From Polynucleobacter rarus (GTDB taxonomy: Bacteria > Pseudomonadota > Gammaproteobacteria > Burkholderiales > Burkholderiaceae): DNA of 64,000 nt. The stretch covers positions 1,340,659 through 1,404,658 of the forward strand of contig NZ_NTGB01000001.1 in the NCBI RefSeq assembly GCF_003072505.1. The letters run 5' to 3'. Positions 51,971-59,265 of this stretch are shown one piece after another (the first letter of the stretch is position 1; every line of letters starts with the position of its first letter). Position numbers and translations under genes: made by a program. A model generated the notes under the pieces. That model was not told the origin of the DNA. It made no database searches and saw only the letters and a program-made list of their open reading frames with translations.

Positions 51971-52774
51971 ATGAAAATTATTGATGCACATGTGCATATT
52001 TGGGAAAGTGGTAAACCGCGTGGAGCTCACCGTCAAGAACCATATTCATCTTCAGAAATATTAGAGGATATGCAATTCGCTAGGGTAGATGCGGCCATCA
52101 TTCAACCCCCAGCTTGGGATCTTAATGCTAATCAAATTGCTATAGAGGCGGCAAGAAAATATCCGCAACGTTTTGGTATTTTAGGAAATTTTCCATTAGA
52201 TAGTGAAGATCCTAAATCAATTTTGAAGCATTGGAAGCAACAAGCAGGTATGTTGGGACTGAGATATATTCTGAATGAGCCTAAACATAAAACTTGGATG
52301 ATGGGTAGTGAATTAGATTGGCTGTGGGCTGGTGCTCAGGAGAACGCAATTCCGATTGCCATAGCTGCTAGTAGTCACCTCGAAGTTTTTGCATCGATTG
52401 CAAGGCGTTATCCAGAGTTAAAGCTCATCATTGATCATCTAGGGGTTCCTATAGATGCTACCGGGGAGTCAGCGTTTGCAAAGATGGACATCCTAAAAGA
52501 ATTAGCTACCTTTTCCAATATCGCAGTGAAGGCTACAGCAGTTCCAGCATATGCTAATGATCCTTACCCTTACAAAAGTATTGAGCACCACGTTCACCAA
52601 ATTTATAGCTATTTTGGACCTGAACGTTTCTTTTGGGGAAGCGATATTACCAAATTGAAATGTACTTGGCGTGAGTCAATTGATTTGTTTGTTCGTGAAT
52701 ACCAATGGATTAGTCCTGAAGAAATTGAGCTAGTGATGGGTAAAGCAATTGCGCAATGGTTACTCTGGGAATAG
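51971..52774 (+). CDS. Amidohydrolase_2 family metal-dependent hydrolase
   Basis: 267 residues, TIM-barrel hydrolase of the type that includes 2-pyrone-4,6-dicarboxylate and related lactone hydrolases. The metal-binding IDAHVHIW is at the N-terminus, LKLIIDHLGVP provides the next His, and RFFWGSDITKL carries the catalytic Asp near the C-terminus. It ends the Bug/MDR/hydrolase operon, consistent with a small catabolic pathway for a carboxylate or lactone. Exact substrate unknown. Confidence 0.88.
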   Translation: MKIIDAHVHIWESGKPRGAHRQEPYSSSEILEDMQFARVDAAIIQPPAWDLNANQIAIEAARKYPQRFGILGNFPLDSEDPKSILKHWKQQAGMLGLRYILNEPKHKTWMMGSELDWLWAGAQENAIPIAIAASSHLEVFASIARRYPELKLIIDHLGVPIDATGESAFAKMDILKELATFSNIAVKATAVPAYANDPYPYKSIEHHVHQIYSYFGPERFFWGSDITKLKCTWRESIDLFVREYQWISPEEIELVMGKAIAQWLLWE

Positions 52775-52802
52775 TTACCACCATAAATAGGTGTAAGTTT
52801 TG

Positions 52803-52833
52803 AATCCTCCACGCCCTAAAGGACGGGAAGGAT
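52803..52833. mobile_element. Possible IS200/IS605-type end hairpin remnant
   Basis: AATCCT (52803-52808) and AGGAT (52829-52833) bracket an imperfect hairpin with the central CCCTAAAGGACGGG and trailing GGATGTC. This resembles the subterminal hairpins at ends of IS200/IS605 (TnpB-only) elements. About 8 of 11 stem pairs hold. No transposase or TnpB reading frame is nearby, so at most it is a decayed end. Confidence 0.35.
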
Positions 52834-52876
52834 GTCCATAAGTTTTATTGGCAACTAGAGGTGTCTATTGAAGAGG

Positions 52877-52898
52877 TCTTGGAGGGCGAGAGGGAATC
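52877..52898. repeat. Distal attachment-site copy of the tRNA-Cys 3' end
   Basis: Twenty-two bases match the 23-base segment at 58270-58292, which spans the 3' end of tRNA-Cys, with one missing C after TCTTGGAGG. It marks the far border of the integrated element. Confidence 0.82.
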
Positions 52899-52995
52899 AC
52901 ATCATAAATTTAAGCAATTGATTATATTATGTATTAATTTTTAATATGACAAAGATACTCACAAAGATACTCACACTTTGATTTTTACCCAACCT

Positions 52996-53223
52996 TTAGT
53001 CACCCAATAAATCACTCAATGATACATCCAAAATTATAGAAATCTTAAATAGTATTTCTAAGGATGGATTTGCAATTTCTCTTTCGATTTTACTTACCAA
53101 AGTCCTGTCAACACCAGCCTCCAAGGCAAGTCTCTCTTGAGCTAATCCAATCTCTTTTCGATGCTTTTTGATATTTTTTGATAGATTAGCCTTTAGATTT
53201 GCAAGTTCTTTTTCATAACTCAT
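52996..53223 (-). CDS. XRE-family transcriptional regulator
   Basis: 75 residues, one helix-turn-helix domain (about 14-70): IKKHRKEIGLAQERLALEAGVDRTLVSKIEREIANPSLEILFKI in outline. A short N-terminal helix precedes it. It diverges from the lipoprotein gene 110 bases away and is the outermost gene of the element on this side, so it probably represses that promoter or controls the element like a phage Cro/CI regulator. Confidence 0.88.
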   Translation of the reverse strand: MSYEKELANLKANLSKNIKKHRKEIGLAQERLALEAGVDRTLVSKIEREIANPSLEILFKISIILDVSLSDLLGD

Positions 53224-53266
53224 GGATATTTCCCTTAAATAATAGGGTTATCCTTTATTGGCTTAA

Positions 53267-53292
53267 TATAATCCACGGTTTACAAGCCACGG
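53267..53292. promoter_or_regulatory. Perfect -10 hexamer and CCACGG direct repeat between XRE and lipoprotein genes
   Basis: TATAAT at 53267-53272 points to the lipoprotein gene, but no good -35 is seen. Directly after it CCACGG occurs twice (53273-53278 and 53287-53292), 14 bases apart. This position fits a repressor site for the divergent XRE protein. Confidence 0.4.
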
Positions 53293-53333
53293 CTTTTAGA
53301 CTACATTAAGAATTAAATTTAAAAAAAGAAAAA

Positions 53334-53558
53334 ATGTATAAAAAATTAACTCTCTTAGTTTTGGTAATATCCATAAATGGTTGTGGCACAACTGCCTGGA
53401 CAAAAAATCAACCTTTTACTCAAGAGCAATTTTATATGGATCAGGCTGACTGCAATGCTAGGGCATTTTCAATACCAAATGCACCAATAATGCAAATATC
53501 AATTGTTCAAAATCAATGCTTGAGATCTAAAGGCTGGTATCAAACTAGACAACAATGA
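53334..53558 (+). CDS. Small lipoprotein on the integrative element
   Basis: 74 residues. The signal (MYKKLTLLVLVISINGC) ends in a lipobox-like INGC with Cys17. The mature part has two further cysteines (near 40 and 62; ADCNARAF and NQCLRSKGWYQ), which could form a disulfide. It resembles small cell-envelope lipoproteins with a C-terminal KGWY motif. Its stop overlaps the ATG of the next gene (ATGA), so the two are co-translated. As cargo of a mobile element it might alter the surface or block phage entry; this is speculation. Confidence 0.72.
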   Translation: MYKKLTLLVLVISINGCGTTAWTKNQPFTQEQFYMDQADCNARAFSIPNAPIMQISIVQNQCLRSKGWYQTRQQ

Positions 53559-54046
53559 TACTAAATAAGAACCATGCTCTTGTCTTTATTCTGATAGTTT
53601 CAACTTCTGTTGTTGCTAAAGAAATTGATCTTCCACCTATCAGCCTTAAGTGCATCGGGGTAATGACTGAAACTTATAAAGACTATCCAACAAAGACCTA
53701 TGAAAATATTGTTCGACATTACGAGTTATCACAAAATAAAGTGGTTGAGCATATCGGCACAATAACTTTTGAGCATACTAGAAAAGAAATAGAAGCTGGA
53801 AACGATAATATTAGAAAACACTCTGGTTATTACACCTACAAGCCATTAATGATTGTCTATAGTGAGGACATTTCCTATGGTGAGTCGGATATTACAAATA
53901 GAATGTTTTTAATTGATCGGCAAACTACCAAGTGGGAAGTTACAGAGTTTGGTAGCGGAGGCATTTTGGCTCTATCTGGACTCCCCTCAAAACTTACAAA
54001 TATAAATGGCTATTGTGAGCCTTGGGATAACAGAGCAAAATTCTGA
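53555..54046 (+). CDS. Secreted protein of unknown function, element cargo
   Basis: 163 residues; a signal peptide of about 21 residues (HALVFILIVSTSVVAKE) precedes a hydrophilic domain with two cysteines (LKCIGVM near 33 and NGYCEP near 155) that may pair. No family recognised. It is coupled to the lipoprotein gene by an ATGA overlap, and its last 37 bases overlap the convergent gene at 54010. The pair is probably one functional unit in the periplasm. Confidence 0.65.
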   Translation: MILNKNHALVFILIVSTSVVAKEIDLPPISLKCIGVMTETYKDYPTKTYENIVRHYELSQNKVVEHIGTITFEHTRKEIEAGNDNIRKHSGYYTYKPLMIVYSEDISYGESDITNRMFLIDRQTTKWEVTEFGSGGILALSGLPSKLTNINGYCEPWDNRAKF

Positions 54047-54309
54047 GTTAAATATTCATTCTTTGGTTTCACAAAGCTAACTTCAATACCCGTCATCAAT
54101 TGCATATCTGTCTCAATGAATTGTGTAGGCTTTCCATCAATGCGATCAATAATCTCTTTAATCGCCCATGCTTGACCTTGCTCTGCCTCACCAATTAATA
54201 CCTCAACTATCTTAGCTATTCGCTCTGGTGATTGTATTAACTGCCTCCTAAGAGCATCATTAAACATCTTGCCCTTTGAATTATTTCTATTACCTATTGG
54301 TGCGCCCAT
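54010..54309 (-). CDS. Phage-type small protein (DUF5681 / terminase-small-subunit-like)
   Basis: 99 residues beginning MGAPIGNRNNSKGKMFNDALRR, a start shared by phage and island proteins annotated as DUF5681-like or terminase small subunit. The middle has ALRRQLIQSPERIAKIVEVL and IKEIIDRIDGKPTQ. In satellites a small terminase can redirect helper packaging to the element. The assignment is by motif only. Its 3' end overlaps the convergent secreted-protein gene by 37 bases. Confidence 0.6.
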   Translation of the reverse strand: MGAPIGNRNNSKGKMFNDALRRQLIQSPERIAKIVEVLIGEAEQGQAWAIKEIIDRIDGKPTQFIETDMQLMTGIEVSFVKPKNEYLTQNFALLSQGSQ

Positions 54310-54333
54310 TGAGTTAACTCCTATCGTTTTGAT

Positions 54334-54615
54334 TTATAAATGAGAAAGCCATCCATGACTGAGGACTCTCCCTTGATTAATTGCTTTCTTCATCAACTTA
54401 AGACAAAAAACAGTCGTATAAGGATCTTCCTTAAAGTTTAAATTCCAAGCTCTTAAATCATCCTCATCTAAAGATAATCTATCTGATATGAAATTAATGA
54501 GTGTCTGAAATTCTGCTAAATTCGCTAACTCTTTACCAACTGATAACAATTCATTAGATGACTTAGCGGACTTAGCAGACTTTATGAGTTCTTCTATCTG
54601 ATTAAAGATTCTCAT
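54334..54615 (-). CDS. Uncharacterised small protein of the integrative element
   Basis: 93 residues, probably all-helical, with a Lys/Ser-rich start (IKSAKSAKSSNELLSVGKEL) and an acidic middle (DRLSLDEDDLRAWNLNF). No family recognised. Its ATG overlaps the end of the DUF3987 gene (54612-54615), so it belongs to the same replication operon. Confidence 0.6.
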   Translation of the reverse strand: MRIFNQIEELIKSAKSAKSSNELLSVGKELANLAEFQTLINFISDRLSLDEDDLRAWNLNFKEDPYTTVFCLKLMKKAINQGRVLSHGWLSHL

Positions 54616-56003
54616 ATTTCCCCCAATAACTTAGGATTAACGAATATATAAGCCTTATCTAATCCATTTCTTTGAATGTAACCATCATCTATTAAAGCTT
54701 TAATTATTTTCTCTCTGAAATCTTTTTTCTTTCTCAAGTCATTTGGACATCTTTGCTGAATCTCATACTCAACGATAAAGCCTTTATCCTTATATTCTTT
54801 AATCATCCAATTAAGCATTTTTTGCTTGTGAACCAGATCACCTGATTGCTCAAGTCGTAATTGTTCATTTAAGAAATACTCCATGACCTTAATTGCTGCA
54901 ATCATAAAGTCCACATTAATTATTGAGCCATTACCCTTAAAAGCATGAAATTGCGCTGCTAATCTGGAGGCATTATCCGCAGCTTTAGCACTCCAAGCCT
55001 TAATTGACTCTAATTCATAAACTAATTCTTTTTCAATATTGTTATAAAAGGCAATCCATAATTCTTTAGCCTCAGGTGAAAGAGTTAATATTTCAGGTTT
55101 TAAATAGTCATACTCATAGTTTCTTGGAGTTTCAAGTAATTCAATAATCCGATTAGTAAAACCTAACATACATTGATTTGTGGGCTTAGGCTCTTCATAA
55201 AATCGTGTTCCCATTAATGATATGGGCTTTGCAATTAAGAACCTTGCTAAAGTTCCCATTCCTTTAGCTTGTCCATTACCGATAAACTCATCAAATACAT
55301 TTTGTTGCATCGAGAGATTTACAGTAGCTCTTGGATTTGTAGCACTCATAAATCCATTTGATTGAGTATTATTTCTCAAGTCCGATCCATCCCAAGCTTG
55401 ATTAAGCAAGGAAAGAAAGTTCATAGATTGCTCTTTCATACTATGCGAACCTACAAAACTCCCCCCTTCATTTGAGGATATATATATCTCAGGATGAGCC
55501 TTGAGGGACTTAATTAGAGCTTGTGGAGTAATTGCACCCTGTATTAATGATTTAAGTTGTGGCTCAGGTAAAAATTCATCTTTGCTTATTTTTTTGATAG
55601 CTTGATAATTTCTATTTTCCTCCTCATAGATTGTGAATTGCTTTCTCTGCCAATCAGAAATTCCTTTACTTGCCATATTGTCAGTAGATGTCTTACGATC
55701 TCCAGACTCGCAGATCAAAAGAATGTTTGTTGTAATTGGATGAGTATTACTACTATCAATTTGGACATCATATAAGCCTCCACAAGAGGCACTAATCGAG
55801 CTTTGAATACTTGCCCATGCCAATACATCAGGCACTTTCTTGGCATCAGCAATCGCTTCTACTACCTCCCTAATCTCAAAAGGTAAGTCCTGTGTTGGAA
55901 AAGATTTTTCCTCAATTAATCTATCAGTATTTATATCTTCCCAATATAAAGTCTTAGTAAGTTCTATTGGAGTTAAATGCTCTACATAAGTTTGAGTAGT
56001 CAT
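54612..56003 (-). CDS. DUF3987-family ATPase (helicase/primase-associated)
   Basis: 463 residues. The P-loop-like LLICESGDRKTSTDN near residue 90 and the region LPFEIREVVEAIADAKKVPDVLAWASIQ are typical of DUF3987, the ATPase half of island and phage replication proteins. A YISSNEGGSFVGSHS segment and NLSMQQNVFDEFI resemble later motifs of that family. The CHC2 zinc-finger protein upstream overlaps its ATG by 4 bases, so the two together may replace one primase-helicase polypeptide. It probably starts replication of the excised element. Confidence 0.85.
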   Translation of the reverse strand: MTTQTYVEHLTPIELTKTLYWEDINTDRLIEEKSFPTQDLPFEIREVVEAIADAKKVPDVLAWASIQSSISASCGGLYDVQIDSSNTHPITTNILLICESGDRKTSTDNMASKGISDWQRKQFTIYEEENRNYQAIKKISKDEFLPEPQLKSLIQGAITPQALIKSLKAHPEIYISSNEGGSFVGSHSMKEQSMNFLSLLNQAWDGSDLRNNTQSNGFMSATNPRATVNLSMQQNVFDEFIGNGQAKGMGTLARFLIAKPISLMGTRFYEEPKPTNQCMLGFTNRIIELLETPRNYEYDYLKPEILTLSPEAKELWIAFYNNIEKELVYELESIKAWSAKAADNASRLAAQFHAFKGNGSIINVDFMIAAIKVMEYFLNEQLRLEQSGDLVHKQKMLNWMIKEYKDKGFIVEYEIQQRCPNDLRKKKDFREKIIKALIDDGYIQRNGLDKAYIFVNPKLLGEI

Positions 56004-56416
56004 AGTCCACAGACCCTCAAGACATTTTGGATTCGTGAAACTGCCTCAACTATCCTTGAAAAGTTTGCCTCAGATAACTCTTTTCCCTCTCGCAAAAATC
56101 CAGCACAAGCAAGAATAATGCTTGATTCATAGCCAATTAGCTTAAGACCATGATTAGAGCTAAAAGGTTTTTTCTCAGATTTAAAATCCCCTAATTTTTC
56201 TGGAAATAAATCTTCAAAGCTTAGTCCTATTGAATCGAGAACCTGTTTCGATTCACATCCAGCAAAACAATTAATTAAGATTCGACCATCTGATAATTCT
56301 CCGATGGATAAGCTTGGATTTTTATCTTCATGAGCTGGGCATAATGCCTTGTATTCATTTAGTTTAGACGTCTTTTGCACTTTATTTAGACGTGAAAGTA
56401 TAATATCGATATTCAT
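56000..56416 (-). CDS. CHC2-type zinc-finger protein (primase N-terminal domain only)
   Basis: 138 residues. The primase zinc ribbon is visible as CPAHEDKNPSLSIG followed by INCFAGCES (Cys26, His29, then the Cys pair near 51 and 55). There is no TOPRIM or polymerase domain: the remaining 70 residues are helical without motifs. In other elements the finger is fused to a DUF3987 or TOPRIM protein, so this is a split form that probably recognises DNA for the next gene's ATPase. Confidence 0.82.
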   Translation of the reverse strand: MNIDIILSRLNKVQKTSKLNEYKALCPAHEDKNPSLSIGELSDGRILINCFAGCESKQVLDSIGLSFEDLFPEKLGDFKSEKKPFSSNHGLKLIGYESSIILACAGFLREGKELSEANFSRIVEAVSRIQNVLRVCGL

Positions 56417-56439
56417 TTGTTTTTCCTTAAAGAGATAGA

Positions 56440-56474
56440 CCTAGTGGGCTTTGCCGAGCTGACTAGGTTTTTTT
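56440..56474 (+). terminator. Hairpin with T-run between AlpA-like and CHC2 genes
   Basis: CCTAGT (56440-56445) pairs with ACTAGG (56462-56467), with an inner GGC/GCC stem, followed by seven T on the plus strand. No rightward gene ends here, so it would block transcription running into the regulator gene from the opposite side or act in the leader of the leftward replication genes. Confidence 0.35.
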
Positions 56475-56715
56475 ATTGGGCAGAGTAATTGAGAGGATCG
56501 TTAAGAAAACGATGAATCTCTTGATTCGAGTAAAAAGTGCATCTAATCCCCATCCGTATGGGTTGAGGTGCTTTTTTCTCGAGACATAACTGCCTAAATT
56601 TTTCTTTAGAAAATGGAATGAATGATTTGATTTGAGACCAGCGAGACATTCCTATGCTGGGTAGAGTTAAGCATTCTTGTGAAAGACTAGAGATAATATT
56701 GGTAGATTTATTCAT
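56473..56715 (-). CDS. AlpA-like excisionase/regulator
   Basis: 80 residues with a winged-helix AlpA/MerR-like fold: RWSQIKSFIPFSKEKFRQLCLEKKAPQPIRMGIRCTFYSNQEIHRFL. AlpA proteins in P4-like elements activate integrase or act as excision factors. AAGGAT six bases before the ATG is a good ribosome site. It is placed between the integrase and the replication genes, the typical position. Confidence 0.83.
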   Translation of the reverse strand: MNKSTNIISSLSQECLTLPSIGMSRWSQIKSFIPFSKEKFRQLCLEKKAPQPIRMGIRCTFYSNQEIHRFLNDPLNYSAQ

Positions 56716-56743
56716 GGCAATCCTTAATGAGCAAAGTAAATAA

Positions 56744-56761
56744 CTAACTTATTAAAGTTAG
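56744..56761. repeat. Short inverted repeat upstream of the AlpA-like gene
   Basis: CTAACTT (56744-56750) and AAGTTAG (56755-56761) with a four-base spacer sit 29 bases before the AlpA-like start. Possible operator; short and AT-rich, so weak. Confidence 0.35.
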
Positions 56762-56868
56762 CGACTTAGCAAAAAAGCTCGATTCTTTTTGTCTAAAGAA
56801 TGCCAATTTCTACTACGCTTCCATCTTATACTTGTTAACAATTAATGGCAATATTAAATCGAGATTAA

Positions 56869-58095
56869 CTAGGCTTTTTTTAGATTAATTACCTTTGCAC
56901 CAGCTTTAACACCATCTAAATAGTCAGCCCAATTCTGCATCATCTTTGCTCTTTGAGGAAGATACTTTGCATGGTTATAACTTGCGCTAACCTTGTTTCT
57001 TTCTTGATGAGCCAGCTGCAATTCAATATGCTCATGGGGATAGCCTTGCTCATGCAAGATTGTGGAGGCAATCCCTCTGAATCCATGCCCTGTCATCCTT
57101 GAGTGATAACCCATTCTGTATAACGCAAATAGGATGGTGTTGTTGCTCATACTCTTTAATGGACTTGCACTTGATGGAAATACAAGCTCTCTGCCCCCAG
57201 AGATTTCATTAAGTCTTTTTAAGATCTCAATAGATTGAGTGGATAGCGCAACTATATGAGGATCTTTCATCTTCATTCTTTCTGCTGGAATCCTCCATTG
57301 TTTAGCCTCTAAATCTATTTCAGACCATCTTGCACCAATCAGCTCACTTGTTCTCACAAATGTATATGACATTAATTTGATTGCTAATTGAACAATCTCA
57401 GTCCCTCCCTGATTCGTATAGTCATCTATCTTTCTCAATAACTCAGGAAATTCTTTCTCATCAACTCGAGCAAAGTTCTGCTCTTGTCTTGGCTTAAGCG
57501 CATCCGATGGCTTAATGTCTTTTGCTGGATTTCTTTCACACAATCCATGAGCAACTGCATATCTAAATACTTGTCCACAAGTTTGATAAGTTCTTTTGGC
57601 AATATCAATCGCCCCTCTTGCTTCAATCTTTTTTACAACCATTAGTATTTGGGGCGCAGTAATTTCATTAATAGGCTTTTTCCCCAAAAATGGAAACAAA
57701 TCATCTTCAAGACGATTCCATACTGCCTTTTGATGCTGGGTAGATTTATCTGATTTCCAAGTCTCATGCCATTTAGTCGCAATAGCTTGAAAACTATCCT
57801 CATGCTCTGATTTTTTAATTAAGAGCTTTTCTTGGCGATCCAAAGAGGGATCAATACCCTTATCTAAGAGTTGTCTCATTTCTTGATGCTTGATTCTTGC
57901 GTTCTTAAGACTTACATCAGGATAGCTTCCAAGAGATAACATCCTAGCTTTTCCAAGATACCGATAACGATATCGCCAGATCTTTGAATCATTTGGGAAG
58001 TGATATAAGGCAAGTCCTTGTCCATCAGGATAACTGATAGGCACATTTGGGACTTTTGAAGTATTTTTCTTTATTAATGAATCATTTAGCTTCAT
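56869..58095 (-). CDS. P4-type tyrosine recombinase/integrase
   Basis: 408 residues. The N-terminal DUF4102 arm-binding domain has DGQGLALYHFPNDSKIWRYRYRYLGKARMLSLGSYPDVSLKNAR in outline. The catalytic domain shows Arg in TFVRTSELIGARWSEID, the HGFRG box, LAHQ, and the nucleophile Tyr373 in SASYNHAKYLP. All catalytic positions are present, so it should be active. The start lies 175 bases from the tRNA-Cys repeat, the standard place for an integrase that targets the 3' end of a tRNA gene. Confidence 0.95.
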   Translation of the reverse strand: MKLNDSLIKKNTSKVPNVPISYPDGQGLALYHFPNDSKIWRYRYRYLGKARMLSLGSYPDVSLKNARIKHQEMRQLLDKGIDPSLDRQEKLLIKKSEHEDSFQAIATKWHETWKSDKSTQHQKAVWNRLEDDLFPFLGKKPINEITAPQILMVVKKIEARGAIDIAKRTYQTCGQVFRYAVAHGLCERNPAKDIKPSDALKPRQEQNFARVDEKEFPELLRKIDDYTNQGGTEIVQLAIKLMSYTFVRTSELIGARWSEIDLEAKQWRIPAERMKMKDPHIVALSTQSIEILKRLNEISGGRELVFPSSASPLKSMSNNTILFALYRMGYHSRMTGHGFRGIASTILHEQGYPHEHIELQLAHQERNKVSASYNHAKYLPQRAKMMQNWADYLDGVKAGAKVINLKKA

Positions 58096-58269
58096 GATGA
58101 CCTCATTTTGTGAGTAGGATTTTGAGAGGAACGATTTCTACTCACACTTATACTCACATTTTTATCATCATACTCACAATTACAAGGGTTGCCAAGTGTT
58201 ACCCAAATAGCCGTCTAAGCCTTATATTTATAATACTTTAATGGGTAATTGTGGGTGTTGGTTGGTGTC

Positions 58270-58292
58270 ATCTTGGAGGCGCGAGAGGGAAT
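58270..58292. repeat. Proximal attachment site at the tRNA-Cys 3' end
   Basis: Twenty-three bases covering the encoded CCA, discriminator and 3' acceptor arm of tRNA-Cys, repeated with one deletion at 52877-52898. Confidence 0.85.
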
Positions 58293-58347
58293 CGAACCCC
58301 CGTTCAAAGCTTTGCAGGCTTCTGCCTAACCACTCGGCCATCGCGCC
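58273..58347 (-). tRNA. tRNA-Cys(GCA)
   Basis: A 75-base gene with encoded CCA. Acceptor GGCGCGA pairs with TCGCGCC, the anticodon loop CTGCAAA gives GCA, and the T-arm reads GGGTTCGATTCCC. Its 3' end is the integration target and was kept intact by insertion. Confidence 0.96.
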
Positions 58348-58450
58348 ACTGCACTTACGTGTACAAACTGAAGTAATTATAAATCTTAATTCGTTACACC
58401 AATTTCATACTCAAAATAAAAAGGGAAGCAAAGCTTCCCTTTATTAAATT

Positions 58451-58526
58451 TGGAGCGGGATAAGAGACTCGAACTCTCGACCTATACCTTGGCAAGGTAT
58501 CGCTCTACCAACTGAGCTAATCCCGC
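58451..58526 (-). tRNA. tRNA-Gly(GCC)
   Basis: A 76-base gene with encoded CCA. Acceptor GCGGGAT pairs with ATCCCGC, anticodon loop TTGCCAA gives GCC. It lies between pgsA and tRNA-Cys on the same strand, the same order as pgsA-glyW-cysT of E. coli. Confidence 0.96.
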
Positions 58527-58668
58527 ATAATTTACAACTGAAACTTATGCCATACTGCTTTAAGTAGTTTTTACAGCTCAAAATTTATTACTTATTTGAT
58601 CTGCTAATTAACTAAGAATGTAATTGTAACAAACTTTTTTTCATCTGACTAGTGTAATCAAAAGTTTG

Positions 58669-59241
58669 TTAAGATTTCTCTGCAATAACTGGCCAAGCTT
58701 TACGTAAATAATAAACCATCGACCATAAAGTAATCATCGCAGCAATAATAATGAGGTACTTACCTAAAATCCCAGTATTGATGATGCCAAATAAAGTGCT
58801 GTCATAAAGTAAAAAACTAATGGCGACTAACTGCATAGTCGTTTTTACTTTCCCTAAAAAGTGCACTGCAACACTTGCTGAAGCACCTAGCTGTGCCATC
58901 CACTCCCTCAACGCTGAAATAGTAATTTCTCTACCAATAATAATTAAAGCAACCCATACTGGTACTCGATCAAAATTTAGTAACACCAGTAAAGTGGCAG
59001 CCACAATCAATTTATCAGCAACAGGATCTAAAAAAGCTCCAAAATTAGAGGATTGACCCCATTTTCTGGCTAAAAAACCATCCAACCAATCTGTGATTGC
59101 TGCACCCACAAAAAAGATGGTAGCAATTAGGTTCTTTTCAGCTAAGGTAAATAGTCCCTCTGGCAAATAGTAAATACCAACGATGAGCGGTATCACAGCA
59201 ATTCTTAACCAGGTTAAAAAGATTGGAAAGTTAAATGGCAT
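58669..59241 (-). CDS. pgsA: CDP-diacylglycerol-glycerol-3-phosphate 3-phosphatidyltransferase
   Basis: Makes phosphatidylglycerol phosphate in the inner membrane; 190 residues, about five membrane spans. The CDP-alcohol phosphotransferase motif is complete: Asp51, Asp54-Gly55, Ala58-Arg59, Gly68, Asp72 and Asp76 (DWLDGFLARKWGQSSNFGAF then LDPVADK). It follows uvrC by 24 bases and is followed by tRNA-Gly, the conserved proteobacterial order. Confidence 0.95.
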   Translation of the reverse strand: MPFNFPIFLTWLRIAVIPLIVGIYYLPEGLFTLAEKNLIATIFFVGAAITDWLDGFLARKWGQSSNFGAFLDPVADKLIVAATLLVLLNFDRVPVWVALIIIGREITISALREWMAQLGASASVAVHFLGKVKTTMQLVAISFLLYDSTLFGIINTGILGKYLIIIAAMITLWSMVYYLRKAWPVIAEKS

Positions 59242-59265
59242 TTTTTAATTTCATGAAAGAAACTA

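Larger units (their letters stand above)
52877..58292. mobile_element. 5.4-kb integrative element in tRNA-Cys(GCA), satellite-like
   Basis: The element is bounded by a direct repeat of the tRNA-Cys 3' end (52877-52898 and 58270-58292). A tyrosine integrase lies immediately inside the tRNA border, followed leftward by an AlpA-like regulator, a CHC2 zinc-finger protein, a DUF3987 ATPase and two small genes including a terminase-small-subunit-like protein. The distal end carries an XRE regulator diverging from a lipoprotein and a secreted protein. No capsid, tail, conjugation or partition genes are present. Integrase plus AlpA plus primase/helicase genes is the plan of P4-like or PICI-like phage satellites and other small genomic islands. 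Confidence 0.85.

Noticed and set aside
58241-58447. A 68-codon rightward reading frame with RERESNPR-type sequence
   Set aside because: It is the antisense of tRNA-Cys; this peptide string is a well-known artefact of translating tRNA genes.
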